From: Bradyrhizobium sp. CCBAU 53340
Lineage (GTDB): Bacteria; Pseudomonadota; Alphaproteobacteria; Rhizobiales; Xanthobacteraceae
Length of the DNA stretch: 64,000 nucleotides
Direction: 5' to 3'
Assembly: GCF_015291645.1 (NCBI RefSeq)
Contig: NZ_CP030056.1
Span: forward strand, 682,001-746,000
Made by a program: the position numbers and the translations under genes. Shown here one piece after another: positions 1-9,782 of this stretch; within the stretch, counting starts at the first letter, position 1; each line of letters begins with the position of its first letter. The notes below the pieces were generated by a model, which saw nothing but the letters and a program-made list of their open reading frames with translations, searched no databases and was not told the DNA's origin.

Positions 1-671
1 AAATAGGTACGCATCGTCTCAGCGCCCGCCTGGCACGCTTGAACCGCTTGGCATGGGCGTAGCGCTAATGTTTTATCTGGGCGAACTTGCCCACCCTCGC
101 ATAGGACTGGAGTAAACGCACCCGGGTGAGCTGCGCCAGCCGCACCAGCTTCTCGCGCGCTCGGTTCAGAAGCTTGGCATCAGTCCGAAACATCACATTC
201 TTGGGCTGCACCGTCGTGTCGACCATCACCCGGGAGAACTCCGACGGTTCGATCGCCTTGGTCCTGACGGCAACCGACAGGCTCTCTTAGCAGGGCCTGA
301 AGCCGCTCCTCGCCCATACGGTTGCGCTAGCGCCTCAACGACGAGTGATCGAACACCAGTAGCCGGTGCTGGAAGAACTCCTCGCCGCAGAAGAACTGGT
401 AATAGGGGTTCTCCACCCAGCGCTCGCACAGGACCTCGTCGGACAGGTCATAGGTGTGCTTAAGGATCCCGAGCCCTGCGATCAAGCGCGTCGGCAGCGG
501 CGACTGGCTAGGACCGTCCGTGTAGACCATTCCGAACGCCTGCTCCAGGAAGCCCCAATCCACCGTGCGCGCCAGCGTCGCCAGCGAATGCTTTCTATCG
601 ATGATCTGATCGAGCAGGGAGCGAAACAGATCCTGCTCGCCGGTCTCGCGCCGCTCCCGTGGCCGCATCAA
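1..671 (-). pseudogene. IS5-family transposase remnant, 3' part off window
   Basis: The first 114 codons (671 down to about 327) encode the N-terminal part of an IS5-type transposase, with the usual DLFRSLLDQIID start, a GILKHTYDLSDE stretch and the FFCGEEFFQH motif. The homologous reading continues to the window edge in other frames (VDTTVQPKNVMF and KLLNRAREKLVRLAQ can be read about 250-130), and a stop interrupts the KFAQIKH region near 75. It therefore carries at least one frameshift and one nonsense change and should be inactive. The DDE aspartate segment VDTTVQ is visible; the rest of the catalytic domain lies outside the window. Confidence 0.8.
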
Positions 672-933
672 AACCTCCGCTCATGCACTCCGACGAGCAG
701 AGGATCACGATTGAATTCGACGGAATACCTCATTCGATCTTGCAAGGAAATCGGCCTCGCCATCGCGATTGCCGGCAAAATCAATCGCCGGCATTCCTCG
801 AACTAGCCCGTAACTTCAGGCTGTTCGCGTTACTTCACGGGGGACTAGCTTACGAGTGGCGAGCCGTTGGGTTTACGGTATGGCACAGTCGGGCAGCGTG
901 ACCTGGATTTTAGCCACGTGCTAGCCGCCTACT

Positions 934-1155
934 CTACTCGGCTGACCGTACGGAAAGAGTAATTCTGCGCGGGAGTCCAAGCGCGATGGGAAAAACGGCG
1001 TCTGTCAGGCGTCTAAGCGCGCGGCATTCTTCAGACAAGCGTCCTTCCAAATAGCTGCGATCGTGCTCTGGCAGCTCGCGTTCCAGGAGCTGGCTGTAGC
1101 GGTGAATGCGGTTACGATGACTACGCATGGCAGCCAATTCATCATTGATGGGCAT
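934..1155 (-). CDS. small conserved hypothetical protein (73 aa)
   Basis: The reading starts at MPINDELAAMRSHR and is rich in charged residues (NRIHRYSQLLERELPEHDR, LEGRLSEECRALRRL), so it is probably a helical cytoplasmic protein. A purine-rich AAGAGAG lies just upstream of the ATG at 1155 and favours this start over a much longer reading to 1683, whose upstream part has no protein-like character. Short proteins starting with this sequence are, as I recall, common in rhizobial symbiotic regions, but I know no function. No neighbour is close enough to form an operon. Confidence 0.55.
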   Translation of the reverse strand: MPINDELAAMRSHRNRIHRYSQLLERELPEHDRSYLEGRLSEECRALRRLTDAVFPIALGLPRRITLSVRSAE

Positions 1156-2034
1156 CGGCTCTCTTGGCGAATCCGGCAATATCTGCTGGGATCTCCTGCG
1201 AAATCCTTGCCAAAGGCTGGCCTGAAGCAGCGTGGACCCACAGTTGTCTTGCATGTGCCGACTTGCTAAGGGCAAACCGATCTCGTAGCTCGCCCAAACA
1301 GACCTCGGAACTGCCCAACTTATTAGAATACCTGCCGCCGAGGAGCGTGGTGCGATACGGTCGCTATAGTGTTGCGTTTGCGACAGGACCCGAGCCTTTG
1401 AAGACAGGGGCGGCTCGGGCAGGCTAGAATCCATATCGGATGCGACTTGTCGGCGTTTTGCGCTAACTATCGCCGGAAAGAAGGCCGCCAAAGCGCGAAT
1501 ATTGCTTCCGATGGTGATGGAAGCGGACGTGCTCCCCAACAAGGTTGTTCGGTGCCGCATTGGATAATCACGAAGCGTGGGACTGCTTGCGCCGTACACC
1601 ACGACCACCGTTGAAGTCAGGCAAGCCGGATGCAGTGGCTCGCAACGGGGCCGACCGGCTGCGCCAGAAGGCGATACTGCCATTCGATGTTGTTGCCTTC
1701 AGTGCACTTGTCGTTGTCATGATAGACATTCGTTGAATAGGGTTTGATCGAATGGAATGGAGGGACTTTAGCCATGATCGCTCTTTCCTTGTAGGAAGGG
1801 GACTATTGTTGCGCGTGCGCCAACGGCGCGAAAATAGCGCCCTGCCGCTGCGCTGAGTAAATCAACAACCGAGGAGGCCGGGATATTTGCCCGTTGTCAT
1901 TTAAAAGCGGAATACGCGCTCTTATATGAGCGACGGTTCTGAACGAAGGCCCCGTTCGCTCGCTGCCACACGAGCTATGGAATATGGCCGCAGTACAGAT
2001 CACATCTACATCGAGCGTCACTCACACCCTCGAT
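1156..2034. other. intergenic stretch, nothing recognised
   Basis: No reading frame with protein-like composition, no RNA gene and no clear promoter was found here. Confidence 0.4.
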
Positions 2035-2208
2035 TTACTGATCCCATACGAACTTCGCACCCTCCGGGACTTCGCACAGGAATTCGTCCTGGTGTTCCGG
2101 CTGCGTCATCCCGGCCGCTAGTTTCGACGCCCGCACCGTGAGCTTACCATCGGGGCTCAGATTGTGACGGATGTATTCAGTCACTGGGAGCCCCGATGGT
2201 AAGCTCAT
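2035..2208 (-). CDS. possible small protein (57 aa), unproven
   Basis: A 57-codon frame starting MSLPSGLPVTEYIRHNL has balanced, protein-like composition and ends FVWDQ. No good ribosome binding site precedes the ATG, and the first half of the frame coincides with a long inverted repeat, so coding is uncertain. It could equally be the decayed end of a larger gene, or only a by-product of the repeat. No family recognised. Confidence 0.25.
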   Translation of the reverse strand: MSLPSGLPVTEYIRHNLSPDGKLTVRASKLAAGMTQPEHQDEFLCEVPEGAKFVWDQ

Positions 2209-2215
2209 GGTGAGG
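2131..2215. repeat. long inverted repeat (28-nt arms, 29-nt loop)
   Basis: Arms 2131-2158 and 2188-2215 pair with three mismatches; the inner 20 bp (2139-2158 against 2188-2207) are perfect, beginning TGAGCTTACCATCGGGGC. The structure lies downstream of the MATE gene on the minus strand. There is no T-run, so it is not a typical intrinsic terminator. Confidence 0.7.
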
Positions 2216-2431
2216 ACGGTGTGCAACCCCGTTTTTGTATGACTGTTTTCGTGGCCGGCGGCCTCCTCCGATTCGTAAGGCGGCCTTCGTAATGAGAGTA
2301 TCTCCCGTCGAAACGCTAAAAATGCTGCTGCAGTCAGCGTTTCATTGCTTAAAGGCCGAACATGAAGTTCACCCCGGAGGCACGCGCGAGCACGGAATCT
2401 TCTCCTTGGGTTTAAGAGGCATAGGAGCGGC

Positions 2432-3871
2432 CTATACAGTAAAGCGACTTGCCAGCAACAGAAAACGGGTGACGAGGAAACCTGCATAGGTAATTGCGCC
2501 GGCGGATAACCCGATCCAGACTCCAATTGCACCAAAGACCCAGCTCAAGGCGAAACTGACCGGGAAGCCGATTAGCCAGTACGCAAAGATTGCGAACAGA
2601 AGCGGTTTTGCCGTGTCTTTCAGCCCACGGAGCCCGCCACCCGCAATGACCTGCGCTGCATCAGCTACGAAAAAGCTTGAGGCAACCATAAGGAGGGATG
2701 ACGTCAGTCCGATTGCCGTGTCCGTGTCGTTCAGTGACTTGTTTAAGAAAAACGCGGCGATCCGAAAACGCGTCGCAATGACCCCAACCGTCACAAGCGC
2801 AGAGGCCAAAACACCGAGCAGGATCGCAGCCAGGCCTGCGCGCTTGATACCGGAGGCGTCATTGTGCCCGACCGCATGACTGACCCGCACTGCGGCCGCC
2901 ATGCTGATGCCGAAGGGCACCGTGTAGGCGATTGTGGCGATCTGCATCGTAATCTGATGAGCGGCAAGCGCGCTCGGGCTGATCCTACCTACAAGGAGTG
3001 CGGCGGCGGCGAACACGCCGTATTGCATGATGACTGCTACCGAGATCGGCGCTCCGATCAAAATGATCGCTCGTAGGAGCGGCCAGTCGAAGTGCCACAG
3101 GTGCGCAAGCACCTGGTAGTCGCGGAACGGGCGGCAAGCTATTGCGGGCCATAGAGCTGCTACGAACATGCCCCAATTTACGAGGGCGGTCGCAATGCCG
3201 ACGCCAAGAAGATCTAGTGGTGGCAGCCCGAGCTTTCCGAAGCCCAGAAGATAAACAATGGCCGCGTTGACCGGGATAGCGGCCAGGGTAATTCGGAAGA
3301 TCGGTTGCGGCCGTCCCACTGCGCCCATGAAATGTCGAATGGCCTGAAACCACAGCGCTGGCGTCACGCCCCACGCGAGTCCAAGCAGGTACTGCTGAGA
3401 TAGCCGTGCTGCGCAATGTTCCTGACCGAGGGCGAGCAGAACTTGTTCGCCTGCCGTACAAACAGCCATAATAGGCAACGAGAAAAGCAGGGCCAGCCAA
3501 AGCCCCATGCGCAGTGCACGCGGCACATCGGCCGCACCCTTGCCGGCAAGAGATTGTGCCGTCAAAGGTGCGATCGGCGTCAGTAACCCGGCGCCGAACG
3601 TGAAGCTTATGACATACAGGGTGGTGGCCAATGCTGCGGCCGCGAGCTCCCGGGGCCCAAGACGACCAACAAAGGCAAGATCCGTCGCCATCATTGCGAC
3701 CTGAGCAAGCTGCGCCAGTGCCATTGGCCAAGCCAACACCGCGGTCGCACGGAGCTCGACAGCGAATCTACTCAAAACCGTTCGTGTCCTTGGATTGCGA
3801 CGCAAGGCAGAAAGCTGCTTCATTTGGTGTATTTCGTGCTCGGTGAAGACGCCTGCCCGCCTCGAGCCCAC
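2432..3871 (-). CDS. MATE-family multidrug/metabolite efflux transporter (479 aa)
   Basis: This is an inner-membrane, cation-coupled exporter of the NorM-like branch of the MATE family. The product has about twelve hydrophobic segments after a basic, non-hydrophobic leader of about 40 residues. Recognisable family features are WPMALAQLAQVAMMATD in the first helix, FVGRLGPRELAA, the mid-protein LLGVGIATALVNWG and the later GAPISVAVIMQYG, which starts the second six-helix repeat. Length is normal for the family (450-480 aa). An internal ATG at codon 17 (MKQLSALRR) could be the true start. It stands alone; the substrate cannot be told from sequence. Confidence 0.9.
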   Translation of the reverse strand: MGSRRAGVFTEHEIHQMKQLSALRRNPRTRTVLSRFAVELRATAVLAWPMALAQLAQVAMMATDLAFVGRLGPRELAAAALATTLYVISFTFGAGLLTPIAPLTAQSLAGKGAADVPRALRMGLWLALLFSLPIMAVCTAGEQVLLALGQEHCAARLSQQYLLGLAWGVTPALWFQAIRHFMGAVGRPQPIFRITLAAIPVNAAIVYLLGFGKLGLPPLDLLGVGIATALVNWGMFVAALWPAIACRPFRDYQVLAHLWHFDWPLLRAIILIGAPISVAVIMQYGVFAAAALLVGRISPSALAAHQITMQIATIAYTVPFGISMAAAVRVSHAVGHNDASGIKRAGLAAILLGVLASALVTVGVIATRFRIAAFFLNKSLNDTDTAIGLTSSLLMVASSFFVADAAQVIAGGGLRGLKDTAKPLLFAIFAYWLIGFPVSFALSWVFGAIGVWIGLSAGAITYAGFLVTRFLLLASRFTV

Positions 3872-5438
3872 GGTCCCGCGATGTTGGGCGTCGAGTGCAA
3901 AAGGTGTTGATTCTGTAAAGAAGGTAGAACCAGGTGCGTCGCAGCCCTCAGGATACGGTGCCCCGGTTCGATGCTAGTGCCGTCATTGGTAGGCCCAAGC
4001 GAGCCTGTGTCCGTTGACAACGAAAACGCGATCAACGTGCTAAGGTGCATGTTGGTTTGGAAGAAGACATGATGAACGTACGGAAGCCGCCATAGTGAGC
4101 GCCGCGCGCTGGTGCGTCTCTCTCTCCAAGAAAGTATCGCTAACGCTGTCCAGCTAGTCTTGAGGTTAAGTGCGCAGTGTAGGATGCGCCGAAGTGCCGT
4201 AAGGTAGTGCTCTGTCATTGGGGCGTTTTCTACCGTCCCGGCAGATGAGCAAGTCCTTTCAAAACCTGTGCCACAATGAAAGTCTGAGTGAATTTGCCGA
4301 AGGGAAGGCGCCATGAGGCGGACAGCTGTCGCATCTGCGACAGTCCCCGTTGGGAAGAGCGGGGCTGCTGGGTCACTCAGGGCTGGCACTTGCGGTCAAT
4401 CCAACCAGCCGCGCAGAGTGTCACGGTCAACTCTTTGTGGTCCAAACAACCTAACGATTAAAGCCTCAAGTCAGCTTCGGGCCATGACCTCCTGCGGTTC
4501 AAAGCCTGAGGCGGCTGTAATAATAACTTGAAACCAGTTACTGAGTAGTATCTAGGTGTTTCTTTCGGGTTATTCGCAGTGCCAGTTCGGCGTTTGCCTC
4601 GCAATGTTAAACGTGAATAGCGATTTGGCGCCATGCAGCTTGTAGTCATGGCTCCTTGCGGCTGGGTGGCCAGGACGCATCGGCAACATCGGCGCGCTGC
4701 GGCCCAAAGCATGACTTGAGGCTACTACTGTGTGTCCGCACACGAAACGATCCTTGGGGAGCCCTAAAATCCGACGGCATCGCGAATGTCGATCAAGACG
4801 TACGGATCGGTCGAGCCTGAATCTCTCTGATCCGAGGCGCGGGGAGCCGGAAGGCCGGCGAATGCGGTGCATGTCGATACCGGCCGCCGCTGGCCTTTAC
4901 CGTGCCGCGAAAACTCCGATGGTTGGTCGTCTTGGGGCAGTTTCCCTCGCGCGATCACCGGCTTCGATGCGGGAATCGGGCGCCGCCACTTCTCCCATTT
5001 CGGACTTCAGGTCCATGTGGTCGTCTCCTTCTGGTTCTGCCCTCTGCAAGAAAGCCAACACGACCCGGGTTCGCAGCTAGCCTGCACTGTATTTCGACCC
5101 TCGTCAGCGACTTCAGGTCGATCTCCATCATCATCATGATCGCGATATTGGGACAACCAAGTCTGTGGACCGACATCAGATAAGTCGTCGCCGGTCAGTA
5201 AGCCGATTCCAACACATCGAATGGGATTGAGTTTAGTTCTCCGATTGCGAGCTTGTGTTGCAGGAAAAGGGGGCCGACGCGCCTTGCCATAATGTCGACG
5301 CGGGCTCCAGAGTGGTGAAGCCGGATGAAAAGGTACCCGCGTGCGGCGGACAAACACGAGTGTCAGAAAAAGCATAGTAGTTGTCAGAGCAGCTGAGGTG
5401 TCTCTTGCGTTTCTACACTGTCCCAATTTGTATGAAAT
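3872..5438. other. 1.6 kb intergenic stretch
   Basis: No convincing gene. Several short frames exist but show no conserved motif. The right end leads into the sigma-54 promoter of the acyl-CoA synthetase gene. Confidence 0.4.
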
Positions 5439-5454
5439 CGGCACGCGCTTTGCT
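5439..5454 (+). promoter_or_regulatory. sigma-54 (-24/-12) promoter of acyl-CoA synthetase gene
   Basis: CGGCACGCGCTTTGCT matches the TGGCAC-N5-TTGC consensus, with GG at 5440-5441 and GC at 5452-5453, the required 12-bp spacing. The predicted start of transcription is about 75 nt before the ATG at 5541. No canonical NifA upstream site (TGT-N10-ACA) was found; the nearest is TGT-N10-ATA at 5361-5376. Confidence 0.6.
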
Positions 5455-5540
5455 CTGAGGCAAGGCAGGGCACGTGTCTCGGGCATGTCCAGCCAACGGC
5501 CGGATCGTCGACGTCGCCCTTCTCCACTAAAGGAAGAGCG

Positions 5541-7082
5541 ATGTATCAGCCGTCTAAACGATTTCGGGGTATTATCTCAGGTAAGAGGCGCCGCCGTCAT
5601 TCTGAGGTTTCAGATCGCGCAATTCGCGTTGCTGGGGGGCTCAAGCGCTTCGGCATTGGGAAAGGGGACAGTGTATGCATCTTAATGCGGAATGATATCG
5701 CATTCGTCGAAGTTACCGATGGGATCATGAGAGCCGAAGCCCTTGCAGTACCTGTAAACTGGCATTTCAAGCGACAGGAGATCGGGTACATTCTGGCCGA
5801 CTGTGGAGCACGTTTGCTAATAGGCCACGCGGACCTCTTGCATTTGTTGGATGCCGATCTCGCTAGCAGATTGCCAATTCTAAGCGTTCCGACGCCGCCC
5901 GAAGTAGCAGAGGCGTACAAGATTGAAGGGACGCGCCTCAAAGTGCCGCACTTCGCGCGGGATTTTGAAGAGTGGATAGCGGATCAGCCGCTCTTTGCAG
6001 GAGCGCCCGCGCGGCAGCCGATGACGATGATCTACACCTCAGGAACGACTGGTTGTCCTAAAGGCGTGCGTCGTAGCCCACCAACCAGCGAGCAGGCGAT
6101 CGGATTGGAGGAAATGCGAGCCATAGTCTATGGATCTGGCACTCGCGCGCTACTCCCAGGCCCGCTTTATCATTCAGCGCCGAATTTATTTGGAATGTGG
6201 TTCAGCCGCCGCGGTGGTGCGCTTGTGCTGATGCCGCGGTTCGAGCCTGAAGAGTTGTTGCGGCTGATAGAGGCGGAGAGGATCGACACCATCTTGATGG
6301 TGCCGACTATGTTTATTCGCCTTCTGCAGCTGCCCGACAGTATTCGACGAAGCTATGATCTCGCGTCCTTGCGACACGTAGTCCACGGGGCTGCGCCCTG
6401 CCCCCCGATCGTGAAGAATGCCATGATAAATTGGTGGGGCCCCATTATATGCGAGTTCTACGGCTCGACGGAGGCCGGTGCGGTAACATTTGCGAGTTCG
6501 CGAGAATCACTTGCAAAGCCGGGAACGGTCGGCAAGCCGCTAGAGCACGTTCAGCTGCGTGTGATTGGTGCAGACGGAAGAGAATTGTCGGCCGGACAAA
6601 TAGGAGAAATCTGTTCACGCAACGTATGGTACCCACGGTTCAAGTACCACAATCGACCTGGGAGCTCTGCCGAGGCCGATGACGACGGTTTCACTGCTTC
6701 CGGTGACCTCGGTTATATCGACGCTGATGGATATGTATTTCTTTGTGACCGAAAACGGGAGGTTGTAATCTCAGGCGGTGTCAACATTTATCCCGCGGAG
6801 ATCGAAGCGGCTCTCCATATGATACCGGGCGTTCAAGACTGTGCTGTGTTTGGCGTTCCGGACGCGGACTTTGGCGAGGCACTGATGGCGGTGATCGAAC
6901 CGCGCCGACGGGAGGTGCTTAGAGTCCATGACATCCGCGAGAAGTTGAAGACGGTGTTGGCGGACTACAAGATTCCGAAAATAATCGAGATCCGGACCAG
7001 CCTTCCGCGTGAAGAGTCTGGCAAGTTATTCAAGAGGCTGCTGAAAGATCCTTATTGGGAGAAGTCAGGACGCAGGATTTGA
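5541..7082 (+). CDS. AMP-forming acyl-CoA synthetase / ligase (513 aa)
   Basis: A member of the ANL superfamily that activates a carboxylic acid with ATP to an acyl-adenylate and then to an acyl-CoA in the cytoplasm. The phosphate-binding loop MIYTSGTTGCPKGV is near residue 165, the EFYGSTEAGAV motif near 310, the GDLGYIDADGYVFLCDRK hinge near 395, GGVNIYPAEIE follows it, and the C-terminal adenylation lysine is in ESGKLFKR. AAGGAAG six bases before the ATG supports the start. The first 25 residues look odd for the family and may be a poorly conserved leader. A sigma-54 promoter precedes it, and the CCR gene lies 0.5 kb downstream under its own sigma-54 promoter, suggesting a shared acyl-CoA role. 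Substrate unknown. Confidence 0.9.
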   Translation: MYQPSKRFRGIISGKRRRRHSEVSDRAIRVAGGLKRFGIGKGDSVCILMRNDIAFVEVTDGIMRAEALAVPVNWHFKRQEIGYILADCGARLLIGHADLLHLLDADLASRLPILSVPTPPEVAEAYKIEGTRLKVPHFARDFEEWIADQPLFAGAPARQPMTMIYTSGTTGCPKGVRRSPPTSEQAIGLEEMRAIVYGSGTRALLPGPLYHSAPNLFGMWFSRRGGALVLMPRFEPEELLRLIEAERIDTILMVPTMFIRLLQLPDSIRRSYDLASLRHVVHGAAPCPPIVKNAMINWWGPIICEFYGSTEAGAVTFASSRESLAKPGTVGKPLEHVQLRVIGADGRELSAGQIGEICSRNVWYPRFKYHNRPGSSAEADDDGFTASGDLGYIDADGYVFLCDRKREVVISGGVNIYPAEIEAALHMIPGVQDCAVFGVPDADFGEALMAVIEPRRREVLRVHDIREKLKTVLADYKIPKIIEIRTSLPREESGKLFKRLLKDPYWEKSGRRI

Positions 7083-7492
7083 GAGGACTCGAGACGGAAC
7101 AAAACCCCGCATCTGAAAAGGCACTGTTCTGCCCGTGGGCCCTCGGCTTGAGGGTCGCTAGCTACAATTGGTTGCCGTCATGGATCTCCTCTGTCGCAAG
7201 GTCGTCAGTTCGGGATGCGCGATGACAGAAGGGTTGATTGGTCCTCTCTACGCTGACTGTGGCCGCGACGAAGCGGCTGGATGGGTCTACCGTTCGATGA
7301 GGTGTCCACTCCGACTTACCGACGTCGTAGTGCTAGGATGGTGGCAGATAGACTTAGAAGTCGAAGTCTCCAATGGAAGCGTTTCGTGCAGCCTCGACAG
7401 GCGCGGTCGACGATCCTGGTGCAAGGTGAAGCTGTCCCGTTTGCATCGTGTCCACGTTAAGCGTTTGCCTCCGTCTACTCCTCTCACTGTGG

Positions 7493-7508
7493 CGGCACGT
7501 TAATTGCT
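7493..7508 (+). promoter_or_regulatory. sigma-54 (-24/-12) promoter of CCR gene
   Basis: CGGCACGTTAATTGCT fits the consensus very well: GG at 7494-7495, GC at 7506-7507, TTGCT complete. The gene's Shine-Dalgarno lies about 70 nt after the expected start. The 400 bases between the previous gene and this site hold no convincing gene. Confidence 0.65.
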
Positions 7509-7599
7509 GCTTGCTTGGAGAGGCTGCGCAGGCCGACGACTGTACTAAGGCGGAGAGCACTCTGCCCGCGCACCACATCACAGCGCAGAGGAGTTGAAG

Positions 7600-8877
7600 T
7601 TGGACCCCAATACATCACGACAGGCCTCCCGCCAGAAGGATTTGTACAAGGTCGGCGAAGTGCCGCCCCTCGGACACGTTCCCGAACGTATGTACGCGTG
7701 GACCATACGGCGCGAGCGCCACGGGCCGCCAGAGAGTTCGATGCTGGTAGAAGTGGTGCCGACTTGGCCGATCGGCGAGGATGAAGTATTGGTCATGGTC
7801 GCTGCTGCAGGCATCAACTATAACGGAGTGTGGGCGGCGTTAGGGGCGCCGATGTCCCCCTTTGATGTGCACCTATGCTCCTATCATGTGGCCGGATCGG
7901 ATGCGGCTGGAGTGGTTTGGGCGGTAGGAGCAAGGGTGCGCCGGTGGAGGGTTGGGGACGAGGTGGTCATCCACTGCAATCAGGACGACGGGGATGATGA
8001 GGATTGCAATGGTGGCGAACCGCTCCTCTCACCTTCCCAGAGGATCTGGGGATACGAGACGCCTGATGGTTCTTACGCCCAGTTCTGCCGCGTGCAGCCA
8101 CGGCAATTGATGCCGAAGCCAGCTCACCTCAGCTGGGAGCAGGCCTGTTGCTACACGCTAACGCTTGCAACGGCTTACCGGATGTTGTTCGGACACCCGC
8201 CGCACATTCTAAAGGCTGGCGACTACGTGCTGATTTGGGGTGCTACGGGCGGGCTCGGGGTATCTGCAGTGCAGCTTGCAACAGCATGCGGCGCCAATGC
8301 AATCGGAGTCGTTTCCGATCGGACTAAGGCCGATTATGTAAGATCGCTTGGTGCAAAGGGTGTTATAGTCCGCACTGAATTCAATTGCTGGGGCCCTATG
8401 CCGGCAGTAAATTCACCTCAATACGGGCCTTGGCTCAAGGAGGTGCGGCGGTTTGGAAGGGCAATTTGGGATGTTACTGGAAAGCGCGATATCGATATTG
8501 TGTTCGAGCATCCAGGTGAGCAAACATTCCCCGTCTCGACGATCGTCGTAAAGCGCGGTGGCATGGTAGTCGTTTGCGGCAGCACAACAGGTTTCAATCT
8601 TACCTTCGATGCCCGTTATATCTGGATGCGCCAGAAGCGAATTCAAGGTTCTCATTTCGCGAATCTCAAACAGGCAAATGCTGCGAACCGTTTTGTGCTC
8701 GATCGCCGAATCGACCCGAGTATGAGCGAGGTCCTGCCGTGGGAGGAAGTTGCGCGAGCGCATACGAAGATGTGGAAGAATCAGCACAGGCCCGGAAACA
8801 TGGCTGTTCTGATCAATGCGCCGCGAATCGGACTACGAAATTTGGAGGACATTTTATCCGCGGCTGCGTTGCCTTAA
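7600..8877 (+). CDS. ccr: crotonyl-CoA carboxylase/reductase (CCR)
   Basis: CCR reduces an enoyl-CoA with NADPH and carboxylates it to an (alkyl)malonyl-CoA, giving ethylmalonyl-CoA in the ethylmalonyl-CoA pathway or extender units for polyketide-like products. The medium-chain dehydrogenase fold is complete. YNGVWAALG, AGSDAAGVVW, HCNQDDGDDEDCNGG (typical for CCR), SQRIWGYETPDGSYAQF, the nucleotide-binding LIWGATGGLGVSAVQLA, VFEHPGEQTFPVS and GSHFANLKQA occur in family order, and the roughly 425-aa length is right. GAGGAG at 7588-7593 suits the TTG at 7600 better than the TTG at 7594, which is too close; no ATG is available. It forms a functional pair with the upstream acyl-CoA synthetase. 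Confidence 0.92.
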   Translation: MDPNTSRQASRQKDLYKVGEVPPLGHVPERMYAWTIRRERHGPPESSMLVEVVPTWPIGEDEVLVMVAAAGINYNGVWAALGAPMSPFDVHLCSYHVAGSDAAGVVWAVGARVRRWRVGDEVVIHCNQDDGDDEDCNGGEPLLSPSQRIWGYETPDGSYAQFCRVQPRQLMPKPAHLSWEQACCYTLTLATAYRMLFGHPPHILKAGDYVLIWGATGGLGVSAVQLATACGANAIGVVSDRTKADYVRSLGAKGVIVRTEFNCWGPMPAVNSPQYGPWLKEVRRFGRAIWDVTGKRDIDIVFEHPGEQTFPVSTIVVKRGGMVVVCGSTTGFNLTFDARYIWMRQKRIQGSHFANLKQANAANRFVLDRRIDPSMSEVLPWEEVARAHTKMWKNQHRPGNMAVLINAPRIGLRNLEDILSAAALP

Positions 8878-8918
8878 CCGTAAGCGCAGTTCTGCGGCTT
8901 TTGACTGGCCCTTGACGC

Positions 8919-9520
8919 CTATTTTGTTCGCGTCGCGCGTCGCCGCGGTTTCCATGTGTCGGACAGCGCGTTGACGGCGGCTTCGAGCGCCTTCCGGTCG
9001 ACGATGTTGGGATCGAACCGCGCCGGACCCCAGAGGCGCATATGTTCGTGGTCCGGATGGGCAGGGTCTCTGATGGCTTCAAGGTATTCGGCATAACCCG
9101 GCGCACCGCCGACGTCTTCCGGAGGACAACGACCGGCGGCTTCGAGCAAGAAGGGAAGTCCCTCCGTCGTGGTGTTCTCGAACCATTTTTCGAGCTTGAT
9201 CACATGGTCCCAGCTGTCGCCGAAGTCATAGAGATAATGGATCGTCTTGGCGCCAGTCTCGCGAACGACATCGCAAGGCCGCGCTTTGCTGGCATCCATG
9301 GGCTGGTGGGCGTAATCGTTGTGAGGATCTGGAATCCCCCAACGGACCTCACCAGCGAAGAACTCGAAGAGGTGGCTGTTCGTCCAGCCAAATGCCGCCT
9401 GAAGCGACAGATGCAGCCGATCCAAGCGCAGGGTGACGGGTACGACGAGGCGACGCATCACCTCCGGTTTCACGTCCTTGAGGTCACCTTGATCCGGACC
9501 GCGGTCGTGTTCAGGCTCAT
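8919..9520 (-). pseudogene. pRiA4b ORF-3-like protein, IS66 passenger, frameshifted near its start
   Basis: The frame encodes a pRiA4b ORF-3-type protein (LDRLHLSLQAAFGWTNSHLFEF, YLYDFGDSWDHVI, DPAHPDHEHM are family hallmarks); the function is unknown. The natural ATG at 9520 overlaps the tnpC stop as ATGA. A single missing C near 9485 puts a stop after 16 codons. The second copy of this start at 62553 has the undamaged ATAACCCTCAAGG where this copy has GTGACCTCAAGG. The body from about 9480 down to 8919 is intact, so a sequencing error or a secondary start remain possible. The gene rides with this IS66 group. Confidence 0.8.
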
Positions 9521-9668
9521 GCCGCCAGCCTCGGATCGTATGGAAGCATCGTGTAGATCGATGCCCAAGGGAGCAGTTCGTCCAGTCGCGCCGCAGGCCA
9601 ACCATTGACGAGATTGGCGAGAACATCAGCGAGCCAGTGCTCGGCACTGACGCCATTGAGCTTACAGG

Positions 9669-9695
9669 TTTATGCCGCCCGCCGAACTATGCCGA
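9669..9695. repeat. RIT left terminal inverted repeat
   Basis: Begins TTTATGCCGCCCGCCGAAC and is the exact reverse complement of 13039-13065. Confidence 0.9.
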
Positions 9696-9782
9696 ACGGA
9701 GTTGGTATGGCACGCCGTTGTCACGCTGGCACCGCCGATCGCGTGCAGGGCAGCCCCATTCCATTCGGCATAGTCTGGTCGT

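Noticed and set aside
934..1683. Long minus-strand frame of 249 codons
   Set aside because: Only the last 73 codons look like protein and have a ribosome binding site; the upstream part is spurious.
4955..5176. Minus-strand frame starting MSVHRLGCPNIAIMM with MEIDLKSLTRVEIQ, vaguely like an H-NS-type start
   Set aside because: The similarity stops after about 15 residues and no C-terminal DNA-binding motif follows in any frame.
5361..5376. TGT-N10-ATA as a NifA upstream activator site
   Set aside because: One mismatch to TGT-N10-ACA, and such matches are frequent by chance; no second site before the CCR gene.
7168..7503. 111-codon plus-strand frame between the acyl-CoA synthetase and CCR genes
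   Set aside because: Composition is not protein-like, there is no ribosome binding site, and its end overlaps the sigma-54 promoter.
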